Assembly: GCF_014192335.1 (NCBI RefSeq) | Contig: NZ_JACHXU010000001.1 | Span: forward strand, 476,802 to 540,801 | DNA: 64,000 nt | Reading direction: 5' to 3' | Source: Aporhodopirellula rubra | Lineage (GTDB): Bacteria; Planctomycetota; Planctomycetia; Pirellulales; Pirellulaceae | Part shown: positions 8,797 to 17,831 of the stretch, piece after piece | Position numbering within the stretch: the stretch's first letter is position 1 | Layout of the letters: every line of letters starts with the position of its first letter | Position numbers and translations under genes: made by a program | The notes under the pieces: model-generated | Databases searched by the model: none | Told to the model about the DNA's origin: nothing | The model's input: only the letters and a program-made list of their open reading frames with translations

Positions 8797-9587
8797 TCCA
8801 CGCGAAAGATGGGCTCCGGTCTTACTTTCGTTTCGTTCGTGTGTTTCGTGATTGGAATGACAGGCGTTGGTTGAGGGTTGGTTTTGACCACGAAAGGCGC
8901 GAACTACACGAAAGCTGGTCTCCGGTCTTTTTTCGTTTCGTTCGTGTATTTCGTGGTTGGAATGACAGGCGTTGGTTGAGGGTTGGTTTTGACCACGAAA
9001 GTTTCGAACTAGACGAAAGCTGGTCTCCGGTCATTTTTGTTTCGTTCGTGTATTTCGTGGTCCGAATGACAGGCGTTGGTTCAGGCTTGTTTTGACCACG
9101 AAAGGTACGAACTACACGAAAGCTGGTCTCCGGTCTTTCTTCGTTTCGTTCGTGTATTTCGTGGTTGGAATGACAGGCGTTGGTTGAGGGTTGGTTTGAC
9201 CACGAAAGTTACGAACTAGACGAAAGCTGGTCTTCGTGCTTACTTTCGTATTGTTCGTGTTTTTCGTGGTTGGAATGACAGGCGTTGGTTGAGGCTTAGT
9301 TTTGACCACGAAAGGTACGAACCACACGAAAGCTGGTCTCTGTTCTTACTTTCGTTTTGTTCGTGTATTTCGTGGTTGGAATTGCGGGCGTTGGTTGTGG
9401 CTTGTTTTGACCACGAAAGGTACGAACTAGACGAAAGATGGTCTCCGTTCTTACTTTCGTTTTGTTCGTGTATTTCGTGGTCCGAATGACAGGCGTTGGT
9501 TGAGGCTTGGTTTTGACCACGAAAGTTACGAACTAGACGAAAGCTGGGCTTGGTGCTTACTTTCGTATTGTTCGTGTATTTCGTGGT
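8797..9587 (-). repeat. Palindromic repeat array after tsaD (eight units)
   Basis: Seven full units (8888-8957, 8992-9061, 9095-9165, 9199-9270, 9305-9376, 9410-9481, 9516-9587) follow one truncated unit (8797-8852). The period is 103-106 bp. Spacers read TGGAATGACAGGCGTTGG, the complement of the spacers at 1-963, so this array is inverted relative to that locus but of the same subfamily. Reading frames through it are repeat artefacts. The following 210 bp (9588-9799) are GT-rich with a few degraded fragments such as TTTCGTGGTT. Confidence 0.92.
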
Positions 9588-9799
9588 CTTAAAAAGCGGG
9601 TGGGGTTGAGTGATTGGCCATGTGAGTTGATTGTCTCTCTTGGGGCGTTTGTGTTTCGTGGTTGAGTTGTGTGTGGATTGCTTTTGTGGATGGATTGTTG
9701 TGGCAATGGGGGGCTGCATTTGGGATGATGCGGGGAAGTGGCTGGGCGTTCGGTTAGTGTGACGCTTGGTCCTCCCTCCCTGAATTTAGGAACTCAATC

Positions 9800-10495
9800 A
9801 TGTCATTTCGATCTCAGTCATGGCGTTCATCATCTTTGACACGACGCTCGATGCTGGCGGCCGGTGGTGCCACGTTGTTCACCACTCCGGGGGCGTTTGC
9901 CGAGGAGTTGTTGAAGCCGACACCTCGGTTGACCGAAGGTCCTTTTTATCCCGACCGTTTGCCGTTGGATCAGGACAACGACTTGATCGTGATCGGGGAT
10001 GGGACGACTCCAGCGGTGGGCGAGATCACGCATTTGACGGGCCGTGTGTTGACTCCGGCGGGATCGACGTTGCGTGGGGCGACGGTGGAGATTTGGCAAT
10101 GCGACGCCAACGCGGTTTACTTGCACTCCCAAGATAGTGACCGCAAGAAGTCTCAGCAGGATCAGAACTTTCAGGGGTATGGCAAGTTCGAGACCGCGTC
10201 CGATGGAGGCTACCGTTTTCGGACGATCAAGCCGGTGCCGTACCCAGGTCGGCCGGCGCCACACATTCACATCAAAGTCTCGCAGAACGGTCACGAATTA
10301 TTGACGACGCAGTTATTGATTCGTGGCCATGAAGGCAATGTGCGTGACGGGGTGTTCCGGCAAGTGCGTCAGAGCGAGCAGCGTGACTTGTTGCTGGGCG
10401 ATTTCAAGCGAGTCGCCGAATCAAAGATCGGCGAATTGTCCTGCAACTTCGACATCATCCTCGGCAAAACCCCAGCAGACGCGCGAGAAGGTTAG
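9800..10495 (+). CDS. Exported intradiol ring-cleavage dioxygenase-like protein
   Basis: This 231-residue protein has a probable Tat signal (TRRSMLAAGGATLF, residues 14-27) and a protocatechuate 3,4-dioxygenase-like beta-sandwich. Candidate Fe(III) ligands are Tyr in AVYLHSQ, Tyr in PVPYPG, and the two His of APHIHIK, equivalent to the Tyr-Tyr-His-His set of the family. Family members cleave catechols between the two hydroxyl groups. Secreted single-subunit versions occur in several phyla and their substrates are often unknown. There are no neighbouring aromatic-pathway genes, so the substrate is open. Confidence 0.85.
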   Translation: MSFRSQSWRSSSLTRRSMLAAGGATLFTTPGAFAEELLKPTPRLTEGPFYPDRLPLDQDNDLIVIGDGTTPAVGEITHLTGRVLTPAGSTLRGATVEIWQCDANAVYLHSQDSDRKKSQQDQNFQGYGKFETASDGGYRFRTIKPVPYPGRPAPHIHIKVSQNGHELLTTQLLIRGHEGNVRDGVFRQVRQSEQRDLLLGDFKRVAESKIGELSCNFDIILGKTPADAREG

Positions 10496-10536
10496 CGTTC
10501 CGTCTCGCCTCAACACTCGCGTAATCGGTAGTCATT

Positions 10537-10607
10537 AGTAGGCCGGACCAATCGCAGCGACGTTCCGGCAATGTCGCGACTGCCAGATGCACGTCACAAA
10601 GCCTACT
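10537..10607. repeat. REP-like palindromic element
   Basis: An outer inverted repeat AGTAGGC (10537-10543) / GCCTACT (10601-10607) encloses GCCGGA (10542-10547) / TCCGGC (10564-10569). It lies between convergent gene ends, where it could fold in both transcripts. There is no T-tract, so it is not a clear intrinsic terminator. Confidence 0.45.
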
Positions 10608-10650
10608 TCATCCGGGCTATGTTTAGGATGAAGAGGCCGGCAGCGGCTCA

Positions 10651-12444
10651 TTAATCTTTAATAACGCTTGATTGCATGACTTGCCGTGTGGTGGGGTTCT
10701 CTAAACGGATAGAGATCTTGATTGCCTCGGGGCGAATGGTGAACGGTGGAAGCGTTTCGCGTTCATCCTCGTCATCGGCACCATTGGCCCCATCGTTGTC
10801 CAAGCCATCTGCAGCCAAGTCTTCTCCGGCAACCGGTGTCGACGTTCGCCACGTCGTTCCTGCACCGCTGCGGTTATCTTGAAAGAACCCGTCTCTTTCG
10901 TAATGAGAAGTGTATGTGTCAAACGTAGGTTGGAATAAAACGATATTCGACGAATTGATAACGAGCTTTCCTGACCGGAGCAAACTGCTTGCATAGTTGT
11001 TTATCTGCGCTGTCAGCGGGAAGGTCGTCGGCGCACCCGGAGATACATTTGTGCCTGCGAAGGCTGATTTTACGAAACCGAATTCGGTCGCGTTTGATAA
11101 CGCGGCGTCACCCGCATTAGAAATGTTGTTGGTAACCTTCATTTCTCCCCATCCACGCAGCGAACCCCCGGCGAGTAACGGATATGCCAAATCGACGAAA
11201 CCGCCATTTGCGGAGTCCGACGCATCATGAATTGCTTCTCGATACGCAACATCATTTGGTGACACGAGCATCGGTGTCGATGTCAGGATCGAGGTGGCTG
11301 TCGGGTCGAGGATCTGGATGTCAAAGCCTCGGCAATTGGTCACAACGACATCTTCGCTCGTTCTATCACCCGCTAGAACAAATTCCTGCCGCAGGAAGCC
11401 ACTCCATCGTCTTTCGAGTACAACCGCATCGGTCACGGGACTAGTGAGGCTCGTAGGATCTGTCGACGTGCTATCCGGACGAACAGGTAGCGACGAAGTC
11501 GCGTCGGCGTTCAACAATAGTTCCACCGGTTGATCGAGCGAGAGAATTGGCATTGAAGTAATATTGCTTCCCGAGCCAACTAACGTCCCAACAGGGACTC
11601 GCACGTGAGCAAATCGATTGTGTGGCTTCGAAAGATCCTCGAGCGAGTTGGCAATGATTGTGTTGTTGTAGGTGCCGTTGTTATTGAGGCCTCTCCGGAC
11701 AGACAAATCACACTGCTGGTGTGCCGCAGCCATTCCTGTCTGCCACGCTGTTCCCGCTGCCGGAAGATTGACCGCACCACCCGTTAGATTTAAGTCGGGC
11801 CTTATGAGTAATACACGACGATACAACGACACCGCATCGGGAAGTCCATTCCCGTTTGCATCCAATATTGCTCCAGCAGAATCTATTTCCGCGTTCAGGA
11901 AGTAGATGATTTCCGCATGTTTCGATCGAATCATCACTGGCGTTGTGCTCGTTCCTGAACCCGTCAGAACCCGTTCTGGAACCTGACCTTGAAACCACTG
12001 ACCTGGCTTCGCAACAGCGGTGAAAGCAAGGTAATCGTCCAAGTCTCCGTAACGGGAATCCACGGCGACTGTAAACCCATCAATCGTATCTTGGCTCCCA
12101 AGGATTGACGAACTCGCGTTTGTCATTGGGCCTTCGTAGTACATGAAGTACCCAGGTGGTTCGTAGTCTAGTGTTGCCGGTTCTAGGGTCACGGTGCATT
12201 GCTCTAGCTCATTGCGTAACCGAGAAGTGACGTCTCGCAGTTCTGCTGATAGGGTGACGCTACCGCGGCCGTCGCGGACTCGCTCTCCAACGAAAGCAAA
12301 TGCTCGTGCTAGAGCAGCCATCATGATAAGCGTGACAGCCATCGCGATCAGCAACTCGACCAATGTGAATGCGAATCTAGATGCTGAGGACGACCACCGA
12401 CATTTATTCTTCCGAGTGCAATCGTACGGCAGGCTTGTATTCAT
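10651..12444 (-). CDS. Pseudopilin, GspJ/PulJ-like
   Basis: This protein of about 597 residues has a prepilin N-terminus, RFAFTLVELLIAMAVTLIMM, after a leader of about 25 residues. It then has RELRDVTSRLRNELE-type helices, as in minor pseudopilins of the J class. A Ca-binding-like Asp loop (DGLDNDGANGADDEDE) sits near residue 550. At nearly 600 residues it is about three times the usual GspJ length, so it probably carries an extra surface domain. The ATG at 12444 gives the shortest leader. A GTG at 12540 would overlap the upstream stop by a GTGA and give 629 residues. It is the last gene of the pseudopilin operon. Confidence 0.75.
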   Translation of the reverse strand: MNTSLPYDCTRKNKCRWSSSASRFAFTLVELLIAMAVTLIMMAALARAFAFVGERVRDGRGSVTLSAELRDVTSRLRNELEQCTVTLEPATLDYEPPGYFMYYEGPMTNASSSILGSQDTIDGFTVAVDSRYGDLDDYLAFTAVAKPGQWFQGQVPERVLTGSGTSTTPVMIRSKHAEIIYFLNAEIDSAGAILDANGNGLPDAVSLYRRVLLIRPDLNLTGGAVNLPAAGTAWQTGMAAAHQQCDLSVRRGLNNNGTYNNTIIANSLEDLSKPHNRFAHVRVPVGTLVGSGSNITSMPILSLDQPVELLLNADATSSLPVRPDSTSTDPTSLTSPVTDAVVLERRWSGFLRQEFVLAGDRTSEDVVVTNCRGFDIQILDPTATSILTSTPMLVSPNDVAYREAIHDASDSANGGFVDLAYPLLAGGSLRGWGEMKVTNNISNAGDAALSNATEFGFVKSAFAGTNVSPGAPTTFPLTAQINNYASSLLRSGKLVINSSNIVLFQPTFDTYTSHYERDGFFQDNRSGAGTTWRTSTPVAGEDLAADGLDNDGANGADDEDERETLPPFTIRPEAIKISIRLENPTTRQVMQSSVIKD

Positions 12445-12536
12445 GCGTCGGCTTCTGTTAGAGACTTGCAAACTGAGTTCACGACTCGCATGTGTTACTG
12501 CCATGGCATCAGTTTCGCAGAGAGATAAAAGAGTGC

Positions 12537-15500
12537 TCACTGGTAAAACCTCTCGAATACGACGGTGTCACGAGCGTTGAGGTCTTTACCAGGAACAAAA
12601 CCAACTGGGACCGAGCGGTCTACAATAAACATCGCTCGATACCGCCGATTTTGCCCGATCGCCTCGTTGTATTCCGCTCCGAGGCTGTCGGTGTCATTGG
12701 GGTCCACCTCAAATAGCCCCAGCGTGAGCCGAACCACAAAGACTTGCGAGTTGTCTGACGCCAGATTTGGCATCCGCAACAACGTCTGATACCGCATGAA
12801 GGGGTTGCTTTCGGAATCCAGGTGCGTACCAGTCAATTGCTCGGCATTCTCTCGAACGAAGAAAGGAGTTACATCCGCCGAACCGCCTTGGTCTGGGTCA
12901 GATGTCTTCAGGGTTCCGCGTCCTCTCAAGAGGCTCGAGTTCACTGAGCGACGGCGGGCGTCAGCTTGGGTCGTTGCGTCGATAAGTTTAGGGAAAAGGT
13001 TTCCGCGAGATGGACTACGAAAGACACCTGCAAACTGTGTCGGCAGGTAAGGATTCAGCTTTGAGGTGTCGTAGTTGAATGGAGCGCTCGCGCCTGTAAC
13101 GGCAACGCCGGTTGATGGGAGAGTGTAGCTCCTTCGTGATTCGGCCAAGTCGGTGAAGCTCAGCCTGCCAGTGTTGGTTTGAACGTGTCCGTCGAGCAGA
13201 CCGTCCCAAACCTCAGGTTCCGCGATTGTATTGATGTTCACCGTCCCATTTCGACTGCCGTTCCGCAAAAAATTGAACGGCGGTCGCATAAGCGGGGATA
13301 GCTCATCGGTTAATCGATTCGGATGGATGTAAGAAACTTCCCCACGGTAAGGAGGCAGCGTCTCGACCATTTCAAGGATGCGTGCAAAATCGGCACCTTC
13401 CGCTGGAACTCGGTCACTATGGAAGAAGTTGAGCAGGTGACGGAACGCTCCGCGGAATTGAAGACGGTCAACGGGATCGTCTGGGTAGTTGATTGGGTCG
13501 GCAGACAATGTGTTGAATTCTTCAAAAAGACGTCCGGAGGAGCATGCCGGGACCATCAGCAGTTCAAACGGTGTTGCAAACGGACGATTCAACCACGGAT
13601 GCATCGCATACGGAGTCACGGGCAAGTTCTGGTCCATCGTTGGGTCCGGTGTAGAGTCACCGTTCTCATCGATCGTACCTCGAAACGCTGTGCTGAATCC
13701 CGTGAAGCCTGCATTGACAGGGACTTCATTCGTGTTCAAAAAACCGAAACTCGACAAGATATGCGCATTGGGATTGTTGACCGGTGCGTTGAACGAAAAG
13801 AAATCGTCATCGGTCGCAATCAGGACGCTAGGTGCCGCCAAGGTTGTCTCGTACGAGTACAGAGCGTTTTCCCCAGTGATCCTACCGCCGATACCATCCA
13901 GGACAGCTCCATCACGCTGACGGGTGCGACGGGTGTATACAGGGTCATAGGTCTTGATAGGGTCCGTGAGGGCTGGTTTGGGCGGACTGGGGACGGTTCC
14001 TTCTTCCGAAGCAACGGTAGTAGCATTCTCTTTCCCGCTGAATACCGTCAAATCGATGGGAAGCCAATCGACGGTACGGTACGGGTTGGTAACCACATCG
14101 TACTCTCGGGTTGGATCTGCAAGACGCTGTAAGAAGGCAGAGCAGTATTCAGGAATAGTCCCGAGGAATGGATCGTACTGGTTGTTGTGTGAGTTCGTTA
14201 AATCGCCGTCTGAGTCAGTCTCGCGCCTTTGGATGCGTGGTATGAGCAAGTTGTCACCAGGAGGTGGGTCAAGTGTGTCAAGTGGCCGATCGGATGGCAG
14301 CGATGCCCCGTAACCGGAAAACGGTTCCGAAATATTTAGGCCACGTCCTGTACTCGTTTGAGCAACGAAGAACTTCGGCCGTATACCGTAGGTCGATTGA
14401 ATGTCGAAGAGCGGAGTACCAGAGCTAAGATCGTACTGTTCGATGCCATTTGTTGCGCTGTACGAGAAGCGTTGATTGGAAATCGTGGTGCGGTCCGATT
14501 TGTATCCAAAACGAGTGTCTTCCCGTGGGGCGATGCAGAAAAACTGCCCGCGTTCCAATTGGCGAGCCGGGACGACCTCGTTATCGCCGACATTGGTTCC
14601 CGTCACAAATGCATATGTGTTGTTCACGCTCATCCCTGCGATGGCGGTTGGAACCTCAGTGAAAACGATATACCGCTCGAGACTGAGGCCAGTTCCTATG
14701 TTCCCATCTACTTCGTCTGTTTCATTGACATCTGTTTGAAAGCTGAGCGTGTCTGTGTTTAGGCCACGGAGTAGCGCGGGGTTCTCTGCCGCCTGTGCGG
14801 AGATGCTGTCTGCACCAATTGCTGCCAAATCGGGGTTGGCGGTATCAGGATAGTGGTGCTCGCTAATTGCGATTCGCCAAACGGGTGCCGATGTGGTGTC
14901 GGTATCATCAACTCGCTTGTCTAGTTGCAGTCGTCCAGACGAGTTGTAGAGTTCACGAGGCAGTCCAGCATGAGGCTCTCCTACGGTCGCTGGTCGCGGG
15001 TTATACAACTCCAAGAACAGGCTACCTTCTGGGTATTCCTCTTGGTCGGTGTCTTTATCGTCGGTTTCACCTGAACCTTTGGGGCCACCACCCGGGGTGC
15101 CATCGGTTACGCGTACATCGTGGTAGGCAGCTGACTCGCTAAAAACTAACTCCGGTCGCTCGACTCCCCAAACGGTGTTCTGTGCGGTTGGAGGTCCAGG
15201 GTTCCAGCCATCGAATGGATCTGGATCAAAAACGAATCGAGTCATGACCGAATCGGGATCTCGATAATCAATGACATTCACTGCCCATTGAGCGATTCGC
15301 CGAATTCGATACTCTGCCTCGAAATTCAAATTGGTGCTCGCGGTTGGCTTGTCTACAGGAAACGCATAGTCCTTGGAAACCAGTAGCATCAGTGTGTAAA
15401 GATGTCTCGCGAGCAGTTGTCGCCCTGTGACCTGGTCCTGTTGAAAAGGATCAGTTGTGGCGATTGGTGTTAAAGCCGGATCATCGATGTCAAAAACATA

Positions 15501-17723
15501 ATGAGGTGTGACGTTTTGGAAGTCAGTGGGAATCGAACCAGCAGTAGCGACGAATGCATCGGTTTCACCTTTTACGGTGGCGTCACCATCCGTGTCCGCG
15601 ACGTCGGTATTACCATCCCCGTCGTCGTCTGTTCCGGTAATGTCCTTTCGGAGCACTTCTGCTGGTTCGTCAATGATGTCATTTAGATTGTCGTCCGCAC
15701 CGTTGCCAAATGGACGGTTGATGTCAATCTTTTTCCCCAGCCGGATTTCAGGCGGGATTAGCTCATTAATTTCAAGTTGTGTAAGTGCTGTCCCTCCCCG
15801 CTCTACCACAATGCGATCAATTAACGACTTGAATAGGGACTCCCCTGGATCGTCGAGCGTTGGGAGCGGTGTGTCATCCGACTTGCTGATTGTTGTCAGC
15901 AGTCGTCCCACATTTGGAACGGAATTGACAATCTGCCTTAGTCTCGTTGGTAGCAGGTCGATGTCGAATTCGTAACTGCGCAGGATTGCCTCAAGATCTG
16001 CTTCGCTAAACGAATCATCGCCGGTCAGATGCCCGTGTGGGTCCAACTCATAGGGGTCGTTGACCGCCTCTGAAACGGAGGCTGTGTTCGGCGCGGTGAC
16101 GAGGTCGCCTGACCTGCCAATTGCAATCCCTCGATGCCCATATGGATCCGCGGAGAACCCATATCCGTCATGCGCGTTGTGTACTGCGGGGCGAGCGCCA
16201 GTCCGAATTGTGTCCAAGTTGTCTGACAACGCATCTGCCTTACCGGGTTCACCGTCAGTACCCAATCGCGTTGCGATAAGGTTGTTGTCGACCGCGTCGG
16301 GTAACTTGATTTCAGCAGGGCCGTATCCAAAACCACGAAGTGCAAATAGATCTTCGGCGATTGTTGAGCCCCCCCAACGCCCGTTTGCGTCGTCGATGCC
16401 GGTGGCAGTCGCGGCGATCTGAGTGTTGCCATGCGCGTTGACGTTCAAGCGCCCCGATAAATCCTCGATCATTGGTGCTACCAATGGTCGAAGTAGTTTG
16501 CCCTCCGGAGAAGTGATTAAAGGGAGGTTCAAATCAATCCAGACACTGTCTGGAATTCCGTCAGAGTCGTTGTCAACGTCCCAAGGGCCTTCTATCAGGG
16601 CCTTGGCAAGTTGATTCAATCGGTTTCGTGCTGTCCCGTACGGGGTAGTTTGCAACAATGGTGCTCGCAGTGCGAAACTACTGCTACCTCCCGTAAAGCG
16701 TTCATTGATTGCTGTTTGTCCTGACACGAACTGACCTTCCGCGATGGGAAATGGACGAAACGTCCCTCTCGCAAAACTTGCAATAACATCTCCGTACTTA
16801 TAGGGATCAGCTAGCGAAGTTGCAGTCGGATTGCTCCAATCAGACTCAATATTAAGGATGTAATTGAGAACCGACGGACGATGGAACGATGGGATGACCG
16901 TGTTGTCGTCGTGGCGATAGCTCAGAAACCAATTGTTGAAATCCGCTGCATCATAGTCCTCGTCAAAATCACCTCGGATACCAGTGCCCTTGTCCACTGT
17001 TGTGAAAAGGTGGTTAGGCTGGAGAGCCATAGGAAGATCGTTGGGGGCAGTCGAGTAGCCGATTCCGGCAGGGATTCCTCGAGTGGAGTCGGCGGCAGAG
17101 GCAATAACGGGCTCACTGATTTCACTACCTCCAAATCCAATGCCTGGCGAGTTTCTCGGTACCCCATTCATGTGAATCCGGTCATCTACTGCGGGTGCAG
17201 TCGAATCGCCGAGGTCAATGAGTAGGCGATGATTGCTTCCTGCATCCCAGAAGGACCGAATAACTCGGTATGTGTTTGTTTCCAAATTGCCTGAGGTAAA
17301 TGTAATGATTCGGCCAGCATAGAGATCATCAAATTGGTCAGCGACGAGATTCTGGTCGTTTGGGTCGATATCAGTGGACGAGACATCGAAACTACTGACG
17401 GTGATTGAACGAAAGCCGTTGGTCGCGGCGGAAATTGCAGTTACCCTCAGCGACGAGTAGTCAGTGCGTCCGTAATAGTCGCTAAGTAGGTCTTCGCCGT
17501 AGAAGGGATGGCTGTTATTTGCGGTACCGCGAATCAACGTCATCAACGCTTCGTCTATCAATGCATTTGCGTTCGGCTCTTTAATCGTGCGAGTTGCAAT
17601 CGAAAACGACGCTTGCCGAGACTGACTGCTAAAGACCAGGTACGCAGCAACAAGCAAGCTGAAGAATGTCAGCATGCTGAGGACCACCAGCAGGATGATT
17701 CCGGAAGAAGGTTGCCGTTTCAT
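12537..17723 (-). CDS. Giant GspK/PulK-like pseudopilin
   Basis: A protein of about 1,728 residues. The N-terminus is basic then hydrophobic (SGIILLVVLSMLTFFSLLVAAY) without the FTLVE signature, as in K-class pseudopilins and PilX-like proteins. The segment VWIDLNLPLITSPEGKL and DLSGRLNVNAHGN near residue 390-430 resembles long planctomycete K-like proteins. Asp-rich calcium-type loops occur near residues 382 (DNDSDGIPD), 696 (DDDGDGNTD then DTDGD), 1167 and 1350. GspK is normally about 320 residues and caps the pseudopilus tip; here the added mass could form a large external head. ATG 17723 was preferred over 17765 because of leader length. A hairpin lies 20 bp upstream. Confidence 0.75.
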   Translation of the reverse strand: MKRQPSSGIILLVVLSMLTFFSLLVAAYLVFSSQSRQASFSIATRTIKEPNANALIDEALMTLIRGTANNSHPFYGEDLLSDYYGRTDYSSLRVTAISAATNGFRSITVSSFDVSSTDIDPNDQNLVADQFDDLYAGRIITFTSGNLETNTYRVIRSFWDAGSNHRLLIDLGDSTAPAVDDRIHMNGVPRNSPGIGFGGSEISEPVIASAADSTRGIPAGIGYSTAPNDLPMALQPNHLFTTVDKGTGIRGDFDEDYDAADFNNWFLSYRHDDNTVIPSFHRPSVLNYILNIESDWSNPTATSLADPYKYGDVIASFARGTFRPFPIAEGQFVSGQTAINERFTGGSSSFALRAPLLQTTPYGTARNRLNQLAKALIEGPWDVDNDSDGIPDSVWIDLNLPLITSPEGKLLRPLVAPMIEDLSGRLNVNAHGNTQIAATATGIDDANGRWGGSTIAEDLFALRGFGYGPAEIKLPDAVDNNLIATRLGTDGEPGKADALSDNLDTIRTGARPAVHNAHDGYGFSADPYGHRGIAIGRSGDLVTAPNTASVSEAVNDPYELDPHGHLTGDDSFSEADLEAILRSYEFDIDLLPTRLRQIVNSVPNVGRLLTTISKSDDTPLPTLDDPGESLFKSLIDRIVVERGGTALTQLEINELIPPEIRLGKKIDINRPFGNGADDNLNDIIDEPAEVLRKDITGTDDDGDGNTDVADTDGDATVKGETDAFVATAGSIPTDFQNVTPHYVFDIDDPALTPIATTDPFQQDQVTGRQLLARHLYTLMLLVSKDYAFPVDKPTASTNLNFEAEYRIRRIAQWAVNVIDYRDPDSVMTRFVFDPDPFDGWNPGPPTAQNTVWGVERPELVFSESAAYHDVRVTDGTPGGGPKGSGETDDKDTDQEEYPEGSLFLELYNPRPATVGEPHAGLPRELYNSSGRLQLDKRVDDTDTTSAPVWRIAISEHHYPDTANPDLAAIGADSISAQAAENPALLRGLNTDTLSFQTDVNETDEVDGNIGTGLSLERYIVFTEVPTAIAGMSVNNTYAFVTGTNVGDNEVVPARQLERGQFFCIAPREDTRFGYKSDRTTISNQRFSYSATNGIEQYDLSSGTPLFDIQSTYGIRPKFFVAQTSTGRGLNISEPFSGYGASLPSDRPLDTLDPPPGDNLLIPRIQRRETDSDGDLTNSHNNQYDPFLGTIPEYCSAFLQRLADPTREYDVVTNPYRTVDWLPIDLTVFSGKENATTVASEEGTVPSPPKPALTDPIKTYDPVYTRRTRQRDGAVLDGIGGRITGENALYSYETTLAAPSVLIATDDDFFSFNAPVNNPNAHILSSFGFLNTNEVPVNAGFTGFSTAFRGTIDENGDSTPDPTMDQNLPVTPYAMHPWLNRPFATPFELLMVPACSSGRLFEEFNTLSADPINYPDDPVDRLQFRGAFRHLLNFFHSDRVPAEGADFARILEMVETLPPYRGEVSYIHPNRLTDELSPLMRPPFNFLRNGSRNGTVNINTIAEPEVWDGLLDGHVQTNTGRLSFTDLAESRRSYTLPSTGVAVTGASAPFNYDTSKLNPYLPTQFAGVFRSPSRGNLFPKLIDATTQADARRRSVNSSLLRGRGTLKTSDPDQGGSADVTPFFVRENAEQLTGTHLDSESNPFMRYQTLLRMPNLASDNSQVFVVRLTLGLFEVDPNDTDSLGAEYNEAIGQNRRYRAMFIVDRSVPVGFVPGKDLNARDTVVFERFYQ

Positions 17724-17742
17724 CGTATTCTCTTTCAAGTAA

Positions 17743-17759
17743 GGTGAGCGTTGCTCACC
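17743..17759 (-). promoter_or_regulatory. Perfect hairpin just upstream of the giant pseudopilin gene
   Basis: GGTGAGC-gtt-GCTCACC is a seven-base perfect stem with a three-base loop, 20 bp before the ATG at 17723, in the only sizeable gap (108 bp) of the pseudopilin operon. No T-tract follows, so it may be an mRNA-processing or translation-control structure rather than a terminator. Confidence 0.4.
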
Positions 17760-17831
17760 GCGCATAAAGCGGGGTGTTTTTCAAACAGTACAAGCAAAGT
17801 CAGCCGAGCGGTTGCTGGCGTTACGCGCGCC

